This document shows, piece by piece, positions 26,442 to 34,506 of a DNA stretch of 64,000 nt (positions within the stretch are counted from its first letter, which is position 1; each line of letters starts with the position of its first letter). Position numbers and translations under genes: made by a program. The stretch lies in the NCBI GenBank assembly GCA_963718745.1, contig OY970370.1, forward strand, positions 2,356,001 to 2,420,000. The letters run 5' to 3'. The notes under the pieces were generated by a model. That model was given only the letters and a program-made list of their open reading frames with translations. It was not told where the DNA came from and made no database searches. This DNA is from Fermentibacter sp963718745 [NCBI: Candidatus Fermentibacterota bacterium]. Lineage in GTDB: Bacteria > Fermentibacterota > Fermentibacteria > Fermentibacterales.

Positions 26442-27384
26442 GAGGATTCCAGGCACGGTCGTAGTCGCCGTGGGCGGGAACTCGATAATCGATCCTGCCG
26501 CAAGGCGCGGCAACCTGGACACCCATGACCTTGCCCGGGAACTCTGCGAACAGATAGCCTCGCTCGCGAGGGTTTTCGACAGCGTCGTCCTCACCCACGG
26601 GAACGGCCCCCAGGTGGGTTTCGAGCTCATCAGGAACGAGATGGCGTCGGGCATCGTCCCGCCTGACGGCATGGACGTGAATGTGGCCGCCACCCAGGGA
26701 TATGTCGGCTACCTGCTGCAGCAGGTCCTCGGAGACGTCCTCGAGGAGAGGAACGAAGAGGTCCCCATCTGCAGCGTGGTCACCCAGGTCGAGGTGGATC
26801 CCTCCGACCCCGGATTCCAGAATCCGACAAAGCCTGTGGGCCCCTTCTATTCGGCTTCGGAAGCCTCGAAGCTCGAAACGGAGAGGGGATGGAGGATGAA
26901 GGAGGACGCCGGCCGCGGCTACAGGCGTGTCGTCCCGTCTCCGAAGCCCCTGAAGATCCTCGAGCTCCCGTCCGTCAGGAACCTCGTCAACTCCGGGCAG
27001 ATAGTCATCTGCACCGGTGGAGGGGGCATCCCGGTCGTCAGGAGGGGGAAGAGATTCGAGGGGGTCGCCGCAGTCATAGACAAAGATCTGGCCAGTGCGC
27101 TGCTCGCCTCGGGTCTCGGGGCCGAGGTCTTCATCATCTCCACCGGCGTTCCCGAGGTCTATGCCGACTTCTCGAAACCAGGTCAGAGGGCACTCAGGCG
27201 GATGGCCGCGGACGAGATGAGGAAGCTCCGGGCCGAGGGCCACTTCGCTTCTGGCTCGATGCTGCCCAAGATCGACGCTTCGCTGGATTTCATAGAAAAG
27301 GGCGGCTCGAGGGTGATAATCACGAGCCCCGGCAACATCCTCTCCTCACTGGACGGAGAAACCGGGACGACGATAGTACCCTGA
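26434..27384 (+). CDS. arcC: Carbamate kinase
   Basis: 316 residues, normal length. VVAVGGNSI, LTHGNGPQVG, VICTGGGGIPV, AVIDKDLASALLA and FASGSMLPKIDA match the amino-acid kinase fold of ArcC. The usual direction makes ATP from carbamoyl phosphate, the last step of arginine deiminase-type catabolism. No arginine deiminase or ornithine carbamoyltransferase is in the window, but the next gene is an Orn/Lys/Arg decarboxylase. Confidence 0.94.
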   Translation: MPERIPGTVVVAVGGNSIIDPAARRGNLDTHDLARELCEQIASLARVFDSVVLTHGNGPQVGFELIRNEMASGIVPPDGMDVNVAATQGYVGYLLQQVLGDVLEERNEEVPICSVVTQVEVDPSDPGFQNPTKPVGPFYSASEASKLETERGWRMKEDAGRGYRRVVPSPKPLKILELPSVRNLVNSGQIVICTGGGGIPVVRRGKRFEGVAAVIDKDLASALLASGLGAEVFIISTGVPEVYADFSKPGQRALRRMAADEMRKLRAEGHFASGSMLPKIDASLDFIEKGGSRVIITSPGNILSSLDGETGTTIVP

Positions 27385-27385
27385 G

Positions 27386-27402
27386 GCTCCCCGACGGGGA
27401 GC
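27386..27402 (+). other. Hairpin between arcC and the decarboxylase gene
   Basis: GCTCCCC and GGGGAGC form a 7-bp stem with a 3-nt loop, 2 nt after the arcC stop. No T-run follows. It may be an mRNA processing or stability element. Confidence 0.4.
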
Positions 27403-27424
27403 AGAACTGCGGGGGGGCTTTCGC

Positions 27425-29746
27425 ATGGACCTGTACGGCGAATTCCCGGTGCTCTTCATAGACAACGACCTGATGGGCTCTACCGCGAACAGCAGGGCGG
27501 TCAGGGCTATCGTCGAGGCCCTCGAGGACGAGCACATCAACGTGCTCGAGGCGCCGACCAGCTCGGACGCCGAGGTCCACCTCAGGTCCCTCGCGAAGAT
27601 AGGGTGCATACTCCTGGACTGGGAGCTCGACTGCACGGGCAACCCCGAATACGACAGCAGTGCGACGATGGTCAGGAAGATCACCGACAAGAGCATGGAG
27701 ATCCCTCTCTTCCTGATAACCGACAAGCTCTCCGTCGGCGACATCCCGCTCGAGGTCATGAAGAGGATCGACGGCTACATCTGGGCCCTGGAGGACACGC
27801 CGGACTTCATAGCCGGCCGCATCGAGAAGGCTCTGAGGCAGTATGTCGACAACCTCATGCCCCCCTTCCTCAAGGCGCTCTACGGCTATGTGCAGGCCTA
27901 CAGGTACTCCTGGCACACTCCCGGCCACATGGGAGGTGTCGCATTCCTCAAATCCCCCGTGGGGAAGGTTTTCCACCAGTTCTACGGTGAGAACCTGTTC
28001 AGGAGCGACATATCCGCCTCCGTGCCCGATCTCGGGTCGATACTGGAGCACAACGGAATCAGCGGAGAGTCCGAAAAACTGGCAGCCAGGACCTTCGGAG
28101 CCGACCGGACATACTTCGTCACGAACGGCACCTCGACCTCGAACAAGATGGTCTTCCACGGGTGCGTCAAACGCGGCGACCTGGTCCTCCTCGACCGCAA
28201 CTGCCACAAATCCATAATCCATTCGGTCATCATGACGGGAGCGATCCCCATCTATCTCAGGTCCAGCCGTAATGCGCTGGGCATCATCGGGCCGGTGCCG
28301 ATCTCCGAGTTCTCTCCGGAGTCGCTTGCAGAGAAGATACGATCCTCCCCGCACATCCCTCCCGGCACGAACCCGCGCATCAAGCTCGCGGTCCTCACCA
28401 ACTCGACATACGACGGGCTCTGCTACAACACTGAACTGGTCAAGGAGATGCTCGACGAGACCTGCGACAACGTCCTGTTCGACGAGGCCTGGTACGCATA
28501 CGCCCGGTTCCACGACCTCTACAGCCGCAGATACGGGATGTACCAGAGCGACAAGGAATACGGCCTGACCGTCTTCGCCTCCCAGTCCTCCCACAAGGTG
28601 CTGGCGGCTCTGTCCCAGGGGTCGATGCTCCACATCAAGGAGGGCGGCCACGAGTTCAACCACGACAGGTTCAACGAGGCCTACATGATGCATTCCTCGA
28701 CCTCGCCGCTGTACCCGATCGTGGCGTCCCTGGACGTGGCGACGCGCATGATGCAGGGCGGGATGGGGAAGATGCTCGTGGAGGAGGCTCTCGAGGAAGC
28801 GGTGATCTTCAGACTGAAGATGGAGCACATCGAGCAGCAGGTTCACGGGGGAGGGGAGGAAGGGGACTGGTGGTTCGAGATCTGGGAGCCGGACAACGTC
28901 TTCGAACCCGACCCCGACAGCCCGCCTGACAGGAGACTGGTCGACTTCAGCCAGGTGGAGGGACAGCGGCTTGTTTCCAGCCCGGACTACTGGAAGCTCG
29001 ATCCCTGCGCGAAGTGGCACGGATTCTGCGACATCTCCGAGGACTACGTGATGCTGGATCCCCTCAAGGTGACCATCCAGACCCCGGGTATCGGCGCGGA
29101 CGGCCGGATGTCCGAGATGGGCATACCGGCCGGGATCGTGGCGAGGTTCCTCCGCGAGAGGGGGATCGTAGTCGAGAAGACAGGATTCTACAGCCTCCTC
29201 GTCCTGTTCACCCTGGGCATAACCAAGGGCAAGTCGGGCACACTGCTCGCGGAACTGTTCGACTTCCGGAAGGCCTATGACGAAGACCACAGCCTGTCGC
29301 AGGTCTTCCCCTCGATGACGGACCAGTACTCGGTGAGCTACTCCGGGAGGACGATAAGCGATCTCGTCCGCGAGATGCATGATTTCCTCAAGGACAAGAT
29401 GATTTCGACCGTTCTCACAGGCATCTTCGACGGACTCACCGAGCAGAAAATGCTGCCTGACGAGGCTTATGGATGCCTGGTCTCGGGAGAGGTGGACGAA
29501 GTCTCGATCTCTCACCTGGCGGGAAGGATAGCCGCGGTCACGGTCGTACCCTATCCCCCCGGCATCCCCCTGCTGATGCCCGGAGAGGCGTTCGGCCCAG
29601 CCGGAAGCCCGGTCCTCGAATACCTCGAGATCCTCCAGGAGTTCCACAACCGGTTCCCCGGTTTCGAGGGCGAGGTCCATGGAGCGAGGGTGAGGAAGAC
29701 CGAGAACGGCTACTTCACCTATTCGGTGGACTGCGTCCGGCGCTAG
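27425..29746 (+). CDS. Orn/Lys/Arg decarboxylase, group III fold type I
   Basis: 773 residues. The N-terminal ~135 residues form a receiver-like wing domain, as in the inducible AdiA/CadA/SpeC family. The PLP domain has TPGHMGG, DEAWYAY, and Lys391 in SQSSHKVLAALSQGS, the Schiff-base lysine; a C-terminal domain has VVPYPPGIPLLMPGE. Arg versus Lys versus Orn specificity cannot be decided by eye. Products would be polyamine precursors or acid-stress amines. The ATG follows a G7 run in a short leader. Confidence 0.93.
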   Translation: MDLYGEFPVLFIDNDLMGSTANSRAVRAIVEALEDEHINVLEAPTSSDAEVHLRSLAKIGCILLDWELDCTGNPEYDSSATMVRKITDKSMEIPLFLITDKLSVGDIPLEVMKRIDGYIWALEDTPDFIAGRIEKALRQYVDNLMPPFLKALYGYVQAYRYSWHTPGHMGGVAFLKSPVGKVFHQFYGENLFRSDISASVPDLGSILEHNGISGESEKLAARTFGADRTYFVTNGTSTSNKMVFHGCVKRGDLVLLDRNCHKSIIHSVIMTGAIPIYLRSSRNALGIIGPVPISEFSPESLAEKIRSSPHIPPGTNPRIKLAVLTNSTYDGLCYNTELVKEMLDETCDNVLFDEAWYAYARFHDLYSRRYGMYQSDKEYGLTVFASQSSHKVLAALSQGSMLHIKEGGHEFNHDRFNEAYMMHSSTSPLYPIVASLDVATRMMQGGMGKMLVEEALEEAVIFRLKMEHIEQQVHGGGEEGDWWFEIWEPDNVFEPDPDSPPDRRLVDFSQVEGQRLVSSPDYWKLDPCAKWHGFCDISEDYVMLDPLKVTIQTPGIGADGRMSEMGIPAGIVARFLRERGIVVEKTGFYSLLVLFTLGITKGKSGTLLAELFDFRKAYDEDHSLSQVFPSMTDQYSVSYSGRTISDLVREMHDFLKDKMISTVLTGIFDGLTEQKMLPDEAYGCLVSGEVDEVSISHLAGRIAAVTVVPYPPGIPLLMPGEAFGPAGSPVLEYLEILQEFHNRFPGFEGEVHGARVRKTENGYFTYSVDCVRR

Positions 29747-29761
29747 GGGGGGACCCGTCCG

Positions 29762-30640
29762 GTGCTCTGGTTCCTCGTCGTGCTTGTACTGTGGAGTTCG
29801 ATGGAGGTGGTGTCGAAGCCCCTCATGGGACTCTTCGACCCATTCTCTCTGACGCTCTTCAGGTTCGTCACCGGAGCGGCAGTCCTCGCGGTGTTCGCAG
29901 CCGTGCGGGGCAGGCTGTCCGAGCTGCACTCGCTGGACCGCAGGAGCATCCTCCACCTCTCGACGATGGGCTTCCTCAACACGTTCCTCAGCATGTCGCT
30001 CCTGCAGCTCGCAGTGCTGCACTCCTCGCCGGCAGCCGCGGCAACCGTGTTCTGCAGCCATCCCATGATGGTCCTGATGTTCTCGGTACTCGCCGGATGG
30101 GAGAGGTTCTCCGTCCTGAAGACCCTCTCGTTCGCCGGCGGATTCGCGGGCGTCGTGCTGATAACGGCCGCCTCGCCCGGCGGGGGCTGGGAAGGTCCTG
30201 TCTACGCCCTGCTGGGCGCGCTGGCATTCGCCACGTACACGATGCTCGGCAAGAGGATCTGCACCCGTGTCAGCCCCGTGACGGCCAATCTGGTCTCCTT
30301 CTGTGCAGGCGTGGCTTCGCTCGCGGGATTCATGCTCCTGACGGGGCGGCCCCTCCTGCCGTCCGGGATCGGTTCGGCCGGCACGGCCGACCTCCTCAGG
30401 CTCGCCCATCTGGGGATACTCGTCAGCGGCGCGGGCTACATAGCGTTCTTCGAGGCTCTCAAGGTGATGCCCGTCTCCGCGGCATCGCTGATCTTCTTCC
30501 TGAAGCCCGCGCTGGCGACGGGTTTCGCCGTCCTCCTGGCGGGGGAGCGGCCGTCCCTCCTCTTCATCGCAGGCGTGTCACTGGTCGTGCTCTCGGTATT
30601 GGGGTCAGACTACCGACAGAAGCGCTCGTGTAATACCTAG
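29762..30640 (+). CDS. EamA/DMT-family transporter
   Basis: 292 residues, ten hydrophobic helices, two EamA repeats. GTG 29762 has a G7 run about 6 nt upstream. Helix one contains SSMEVVSKPL, helix two starts near FRFVTGAAV. The last codons read VLGSDYRQKRSCNT and come from the left inverted repeat of the element at 30599, so the natural C-terminus has been replaced or extended. It probably exports a small metabolite; adjacency to a decarboxylase suggests an amine or amino acid, but that is only context. Confidence 0.85.
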   Translation: MLWFLVVLVLWSSMEVVSKPLMGLFDPFSLTLFRFVTGAAVLAVFAAVRGRLSELHSLDRRSILHLSTMGFLNTFLSMSLLQLAVLHSSPAAAATVFCSHPMMVLMFSVLAGWERFSVLKTLSFAGGFAGVVLITAASPGGGWEGPVYALLGALAFATYTMLGKRICTRVSPVTANLVSFCAGVASLAGFMLLTGRPLLPSGIGSAGTADLLRLAHLGILVSGAGYIAFFEALKVMPVSAASLIFFLKPALATGFAVLLAGERPSLLFIAGVSLVVLSVLGSDYRQKRSCNT

Positions 30641-30889
30641 TGCACCAATACTATACAACTATAGTTGGTTTACAGGTTATGCACGGCAATAATTCGATCG
30701 AATTCCGAGGGTTGGGATCAGGCCGTTGAGAAGCTGTTCCTGCGGCCTGGACGGGCTCCATTTCTCAGGGTAGCCTGATCCGGATGCAGGCATGATTACA
30801 CAATAGGATAACCTGTAAATCGACTAAGGCCGTATTGTGATAGTAACCATGGATTTACCGTGGCATTTTGGTCAGTAGTCTGACCCCAA
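30599..30889. mobile_element. 291-bp MITE-like element with 19-bp terminal inverted repeats
   Basis: The ends are TTGGGGTCAGACTACCGAC (30599-30617) and its inverted copy at 30871-30889, matching at 18 of 19 positions. The interior is much more AT-rich than the surroundings, has no ORF, and is itself palindromic: TTTACAGGTTAT near 30669 is repeated inverted near 30807, GGATCAGGC/GCCTGATCC lie further in, and AATTCGATCGAATT is a perfect palindrome. No target-site duplication is obvious. The left repeat encodes the last residues of the EamA gene and the right repeat those of the minus-strand gene, both reading LGSDY. GGGGTCAGAC-type ends are, from memory, often seen with REP-associated transposases; none is in this window. 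Confidence 0.82.
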
Positions 30890-32011
30890 AGGGCGGGTGA
30901 AGACGCGGGAGCGGCGGTGGAGCCTGCGCTCGTAGAGCTTCCACATCGACTGGATGAGGGTGTTCGATTCCAGCTCGTGGTTGCTCTCGGCGAACTTGAT
31001 GCCCCTCTCGAGCGCCGTTCTGCCCATTGCCATGGTCAGCATGGCATCGACGCCCCTGTTCCGGTATTCGGGGAGGATCCCGGCGAGGTAGAAGTCCAGC
31101 ACGTCGCTTGTCTTCATCGCCCTCAGGATGTGCAGGAACCCGAAGGGGAAGAGCCTCCCGCGAGCCTTCTGGAATGCCCTGGACAGGTTGGGCATGGCGA
31201 TTATGAAACCGACAAGCCTATCTCCGTCAGCTGCGAGCTTGATGAACGCCGGGTCGACCTGGCCGAGATAGTTCGAGATGTAGAAGTCGATCTGCCTCGT
31301 GGTCAGGAGAGTCGTCCCGTACAGCTCGGAATACGACAGGTTGAGCACCTCGAAGATCTGTCGACCCCACCTGCGGGCCAGTTCTCTGCGGGAATCCGCA
31401 CAGAAGACCCTTATCCCGGTCCGCGCGGCTATCTGGTCGGCCAGGCGGAGCATCCTGTCCGGCAGCTCCGTGGGAACCGTTATTCTGTACTCGACGTAGT
31501 CGACTTCCTTGGTGTATCCGAGCCCCTCGATGAGATCGCGGTACCATGGAGGATTGTAGCTCCCCGCCACGGTGGGCAGTTCCTCGAAGCCTTCGACCAG
31601 GATCCCTGTCTGATCGTTGTCGGTGAAGCCCAGAGGGCCGCTGATCTCAGTCATTCCCCTCGAGGCGACCCAGGATTCGGCTGCTTCGAGGAGGAGCCGG
31701 GCGGTCTGCTGGTCGTTCTCGCACTCGAACCAGCCGAACCTGCCGCACTTCCGCCCCCACCGTGCGATGTAGGCCTGCGAGATGATCGCTGCTATCCTGC
31801 CTACGGTCCTGCCGTCACGCACCGCAGTGAAGAGCTGCGCCTCGGCGCTTTCGTATGCCGGATTCCTGGCAGGGTCGAACTGGGCCTTCTCGTGGGACAG
31901 AAGCTGCGGGATCCAGAGGGGATCATCCCTGTAGAGGCTGGAGGGGAGCTCGACGAAAGCCGAGAGATCCCTCGGGGTGCGGACCGGCATGATGGTCGTG
32001 ATGTGGGTCAA
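30872..32011 (-). CDS. GNAT-fold acyltransferase-like protein
   Basis: 379 residues. The N-terminus (TPRDLSAFVELPSSLYRDDP, then LWIPQL) and the later YLAGILPEYRNRGVDAML are typical of a large uncharacterised family with two GNAT-like halves. Start chosen at TTG 32011, 10 nt after GGAG; TTG 32020 and ATG 31990 are alternatives. The C-terminus LGSDY and the stop lie within the right inverted repeat of the MITE-like element, so the original end has been altered. It lies 77 nt downstream of the cNMP-binding gene on the same strand, probably one operon. Confidence 0.75.
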   Translation of the reverse strand: MTHITTIMPVRTPRDLSAFVELPSSLYRDDPLWIPQLLSHEKAQFDPARNPAYESAEAQLFTAVRDGRTVGRIAAIISQAYIARWGRKCGRFGWFECENDQQTARLLLEAAESWVASRGMTEISGPLGFTDNDQTGILVEGFEELPTVAGSYNPPWYRDLIEGLGYTKEVDYVEYRITVPTELPDRMLRLADQIAARTGIRVFCADSRRELARRWGRQIFEVLNLSYSELYGTTLLTTRQIDFYISNYLGQVDPAFIKLAADGDRLVGFIIAMPNLSRAFQKARGRLFPFGFLHILRAMKTSDVLDFYLAGILPEYRNRGVDAMLTMAMGRTALERGIKFAESNHELESNTLIQSMWKLYERRLHRRSRVFTRPLGSDY

Positions 32012-32088
32012 TGTTGACAAACTCCGTGAATCTGGTTGTTGATGTATCAATCCCCGGATCGCCGGGCTGGTTCCCTCGTCTGTGCGGG

Positions 32089-32586
32089 TCAGGACCCCCT
32101 GACCGATTCCACCGCCTTCGCGAGCCCGGTCTCGTCTCCCGACCTGGATGGGGCGAGAGTGAGGGAGGTGAGCGCCGCGTCCGCCTTCCTCAGCCGGTCG
32201 ACGAGGAGTATCGCTATCGCGAGGAGCAGCCTCGAGCCCAGAGCGGGTGCCTCGAGGAGCGTCCTCACGAAATCCTCCTTGTTCATCCGGTAGACGACCG
32301 AGCGCTCCTTGGCAGTGACCGTTGCCGACCGGGGGCTCTCGTCCAGGAAGGACATCTCGCCGATCAGACCTCCTGCGCGGATCGAGGATAGATATACCTT
32401 CTGGGCAGGCTTCTCGTCCGTCACCACGAACTCCCCGTCCGAGACGATGTACATCGAGGTCGACTGCTCGCCCTTCCTGAAGAGGATCTCCCCCTTGGAC
32501 ATCTCGATGACGGAGCACCTTTCGAGGACAGCCTCCTCCTCCTGCTCCGTGAGGGTCTTGAAGAACTTTCTGTCCTGAGCCGCCAC
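32089..32586 (-). CDS. Stand-alone cyclic nucleotide-binding domain protein
   Basis: 165 residues: one cNMP-binding beta-roll with GEILFRKGEQSTSMYIVSDG and the phosphate cassette GEMSFLDESPRSATVTA, whose Glu and Arg are in place. There is no DNA-binding domain after it, only a ~45-residue helical tail, so it is probably a small cAMP/cGMP-sensing adaptor. GTG 32586 has AAAGG 9 nt upstream. The same window has a large class III cyclase at 39.3 kb that could supply the ligand. Confidence 0.87.
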   Translation of the reverse strand: MAAQDRKFFKTLTEQEEEAVLERCSVIEMSKGEILFRKGEQSTSMYIVSDGEFVVTDEKPAQKVYLSSIRAGGLIGEMSFLDESPRSATVTAKERSVVYRMNKEDFVRTLLEAPALGSRLLLAIAILLVDRLRKADAALTSLTLAPSRSGDETGLAKAVESVRGS

Positions 32587-33023
32587 AAACAACCGCCTTT
32601 CGTCCGGGCCGGGTTCCTGTCCTGGCAGCGCATCCTGCGCCCGGTGAACAGCCTGCAGATCTCGAACCACGCCATGACCACCGTTCCGGTGACCGGACAC
32701 GGCATCGCTCCTCCGCGATGGTGCCTGCCTGCGTGGAACAGCCCGCTCAGGAAAGGAATGTAGATCACCGCGGCTAGAAAAGCCAGAGCCGGGAGACCAC
32801 CCCTCGAACGAACCGCAGCGAACCTGCGCAGCGCACGTGCAGAGTCCCGCAGAGCGATGAGCCGGGGACGGCGGACGCCCTGGCGACAGGCACGCGGGCG
32901 TGGGGTCGGTCCGGTCCGGTCCGATGCTCCCGGCCCGTAGACCGGTGGTGTCCCATCTGTCTCTGCGCTCGACGCAACGTATAATACATCGACCATCCAG
33001 GTCGGAAACAATACGGAGGGGTT
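32587..33023. other. 437-bp gap: promoter only, no convincing gene
   Basis: A minus-strand frame here contains a hydrophobic run (ALAFLAAVIYIPFLSGLFH) followed by a Cys/Arg-rich tail, but it has no clear start or ribosome-binding site. The right end holds the promoter of the repeat lipoprotein. Confidence 0.5.
32957..32985 (+). promoter_or_regulatory. Promoter of the three-repeat lipoprotein gene
   Basis: A perfect TATAAT at 32980-32985 lies 38 nt upstream of the ATG. The -35 candidate at 17 nt spacing (CTGTCT) is weak. Confidence 0.55.
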
Positions 33024-33917
33024 ATGAAAAGGGCGTCTATTCCTGTCGTTGTGCTGCTCGCGATTCTTTCCGGCTGCCTCGGCAAGGCTCCGGGGGTCAA
33101 GGTGGAGCTGCAGGCTCCGGCAGAGCTGTCGGGGGGGAGCGAGTTCCAGGTCACCTGGACCGGGCCGGACAGCGTAGGGGACTACATCACTATCGTTCCG
33201 TCCGGAGCTCCGGAAGGTGACTGGGCGGAGTACGTCTACACCGCCGACGGCAATCCGGTGACTCTTCACGCGCCCTATGCCCCGGGACAGTACGAGATCC
33301 GCTACGCCACGGAGAAGACCACTCCCGACTCCACTCTGGCCAGGATCACGCTCAACGTGACGGCTGCAGCGGCCTCTCTGACGGCTCCGCAGTCGGCGAT
33401 GGCCGGGAGCCTGTTCGACGTATCATGGACAGGGCCTGCCACTCAGGACTGCTACATCTACATCGTCCCCGTGGGCACGCCCGAGGGTGACTGGGCCGGA
33501 TCCGAGTGGAGCTATGTCTCCATGGGCAACCCTCTGCCCTTCACTGCACCGACCATTCCCGGCACCTACGAGATCCGCTTCGCTACAGAGACCACCGAGC
33601 CGGATTCCACCCTCGCCATGATCACGATAGTCGTCGAAGGCGGCGACTATGTCCTGACGGCCCCCGCCGAGGTAGCGGCGGGTGCACCCTTCGACGTTGC
33701 CTGGACAGGCACGGGAGCTTCCGGCGAGTACGTCGTGGTAGTCCCCGCAGGGACCCCCGAGGGAGAGTGGGCCGGCTGGGAGTGGCGCTACGTGAGCGAG
33801 GGCAGCACGCTCACCTTCACGGCGCCCCAGGCCCCCGGAACGTACGAGATCCGCTACGCCACAGAGGCGACCGATCCCAACTCCACGCTTGCCAGGATTC
33901 AGATAGAAGTCATCTGA
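33024..33917 (+). CDS. Lipoprotein with three tandem Ig-like repeats
   Basis: 297 residues. Signal peptide with lipobox LSGC (Cys18), then three repeats of about 90 residues (roughly 28-112, 114-203, 208-297). Each has the order LxAP, a WTG segment, IVP.G.PEGDWA, GTYEIR.A.E, then DSTLA and a beta strand. Repeats two and three are closest. The fold is probably Ig- or C2-like; a surface binding role is plausible but unproven. GGAGGGG lies just before the ATG, and a strong terminator follows. Monocistronic by position. Confidence 0.85.
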   Translation: MKRASIPVVVLLAILSGCLGKAPGVKVELQAPAELSGGSEFQVTWTGPDSVGDYITIVPSGAPEGDWAEYVYTADGNPVTLHAPYAPGQYEIRYATEKTTPDSTLARITLNVTAAAASLTAPQSAMAGSLFDVSWTGPATQDCYIYIVPVGTPEGDWAGSEWSYVSMGNPLPFTAPTIPGTYEIRFATETTEPDSTLAMITIVVEGGDYVLTAPAEVAAGAPFDVAWTGTGASGEYVVVVPAGTPEGEWAGWEWRYVSEGSTLTFTAPQAPGTYEIRYATEATDPNSTLARIQIEVI

Positions 33918-33941
33918 CAGGGCAGGACAGCATCGACAGAG

Positions 33942-33973
33942 GAGGCGCCGGGAAACCGGCGCCTCTCCCTTTT
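33942..33973 (+). terminator. Rho-independent terminator
   Basis: A 10-bp perfect stem GAGGCGCCGG/CCGGCGCCTC closed by a GAAA tetraloop, followed by TCCCTTTT. It lies 25 nt after the stop of the repeat lipoprotein gene. Confidence 0.9.
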
Positions 33974-34295
33974 AGAGGCTCATTTCGAGAGTGCAGCCCA
34001 GGAGGAAGCTTCTCGGGGCGACCCGGACCCTGAACCTTGCGCCGTCGGGGATCGGGACCCATTCGACGAAGTCGCCCAGCCAGGGCGGGACCGACAGAAG
34101 TGCGTCCAGTGCCGAACCCCCGTCGGAAGATCCTCCGGACGAGAACTCCCCGAAGGGGAGGTACCGCGTGGATGAATCGGGCATGCAGGCGGCGGGAGCT
34201 CCGGTCCGGCCGGGCTCCTCTCCGAAGCCGCCGAGCACGGTGCTGACTCCGTAGCGGGATGTCAGGATCAGGACGATTACTGCGAAAGAGTTCAT
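33972..34295 (-). CDS. Small secreted protein, unknown
   Basis: 107 residues. Hydrophobic N-terminal stretch (SFAVIVLILTSRYGVSTVLG) consistent with a signal or anchor, then a Gly/Ser/Pro-rich body. The case for a real gene is its leader: GGAGG 4 nt before the ATG and an AT-rich TATACT/TATAAC box 20-30 nt upstream. No family recognised. It converges on the lipoprotein gene and ends at its terminator. Confidence 0.6.
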   Translation of the reverse strand: MNSFAVIVLILTSRYGVSTVLGGFGEEPGRTGAPAACMPDSSTRYLPFGEFSSGGSSDGGSALDALLSVPPWLGDFVEWVPIPDGARFRVRVAPRSFLLGCTLEMSL

Positions 34296-34506
34296 TCGAC
34301 CTCCACAACTCTGTTATAGTATAGCACATCGTTTTGTTCCCGGCCTCCTCCCGGATTCCCCCGGAACCGGGCGGCGGAGCCTGTTGCGCGTGTGGACCGA
34401 AGGATAACCGGAGGTTCGCAGGGGCGGTTCGAACATCTGGCGGAAAGGCCGGCCGGGCTCCACACGCCCGTCAGTCGATCGAGCCGGAGACAAGGGAGGC
34501 CGACTC

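Noticed and set aside
32087-32104. GGTCAGG/CCTGACC hairpin over the stop of the cNMP-binding gene
   Set aside because: No T-run on either side, and it lies mostly in coding sequence; not called as a terminator.
32421-33269. Minus-strand frame with a hydrophobic stretch in the gap between the cNMP gene and the repeat lipoprotein
   Set aside because: No start codon with a ribosome-binding site near the hydrophobic part, and the frame runs across two real genes.
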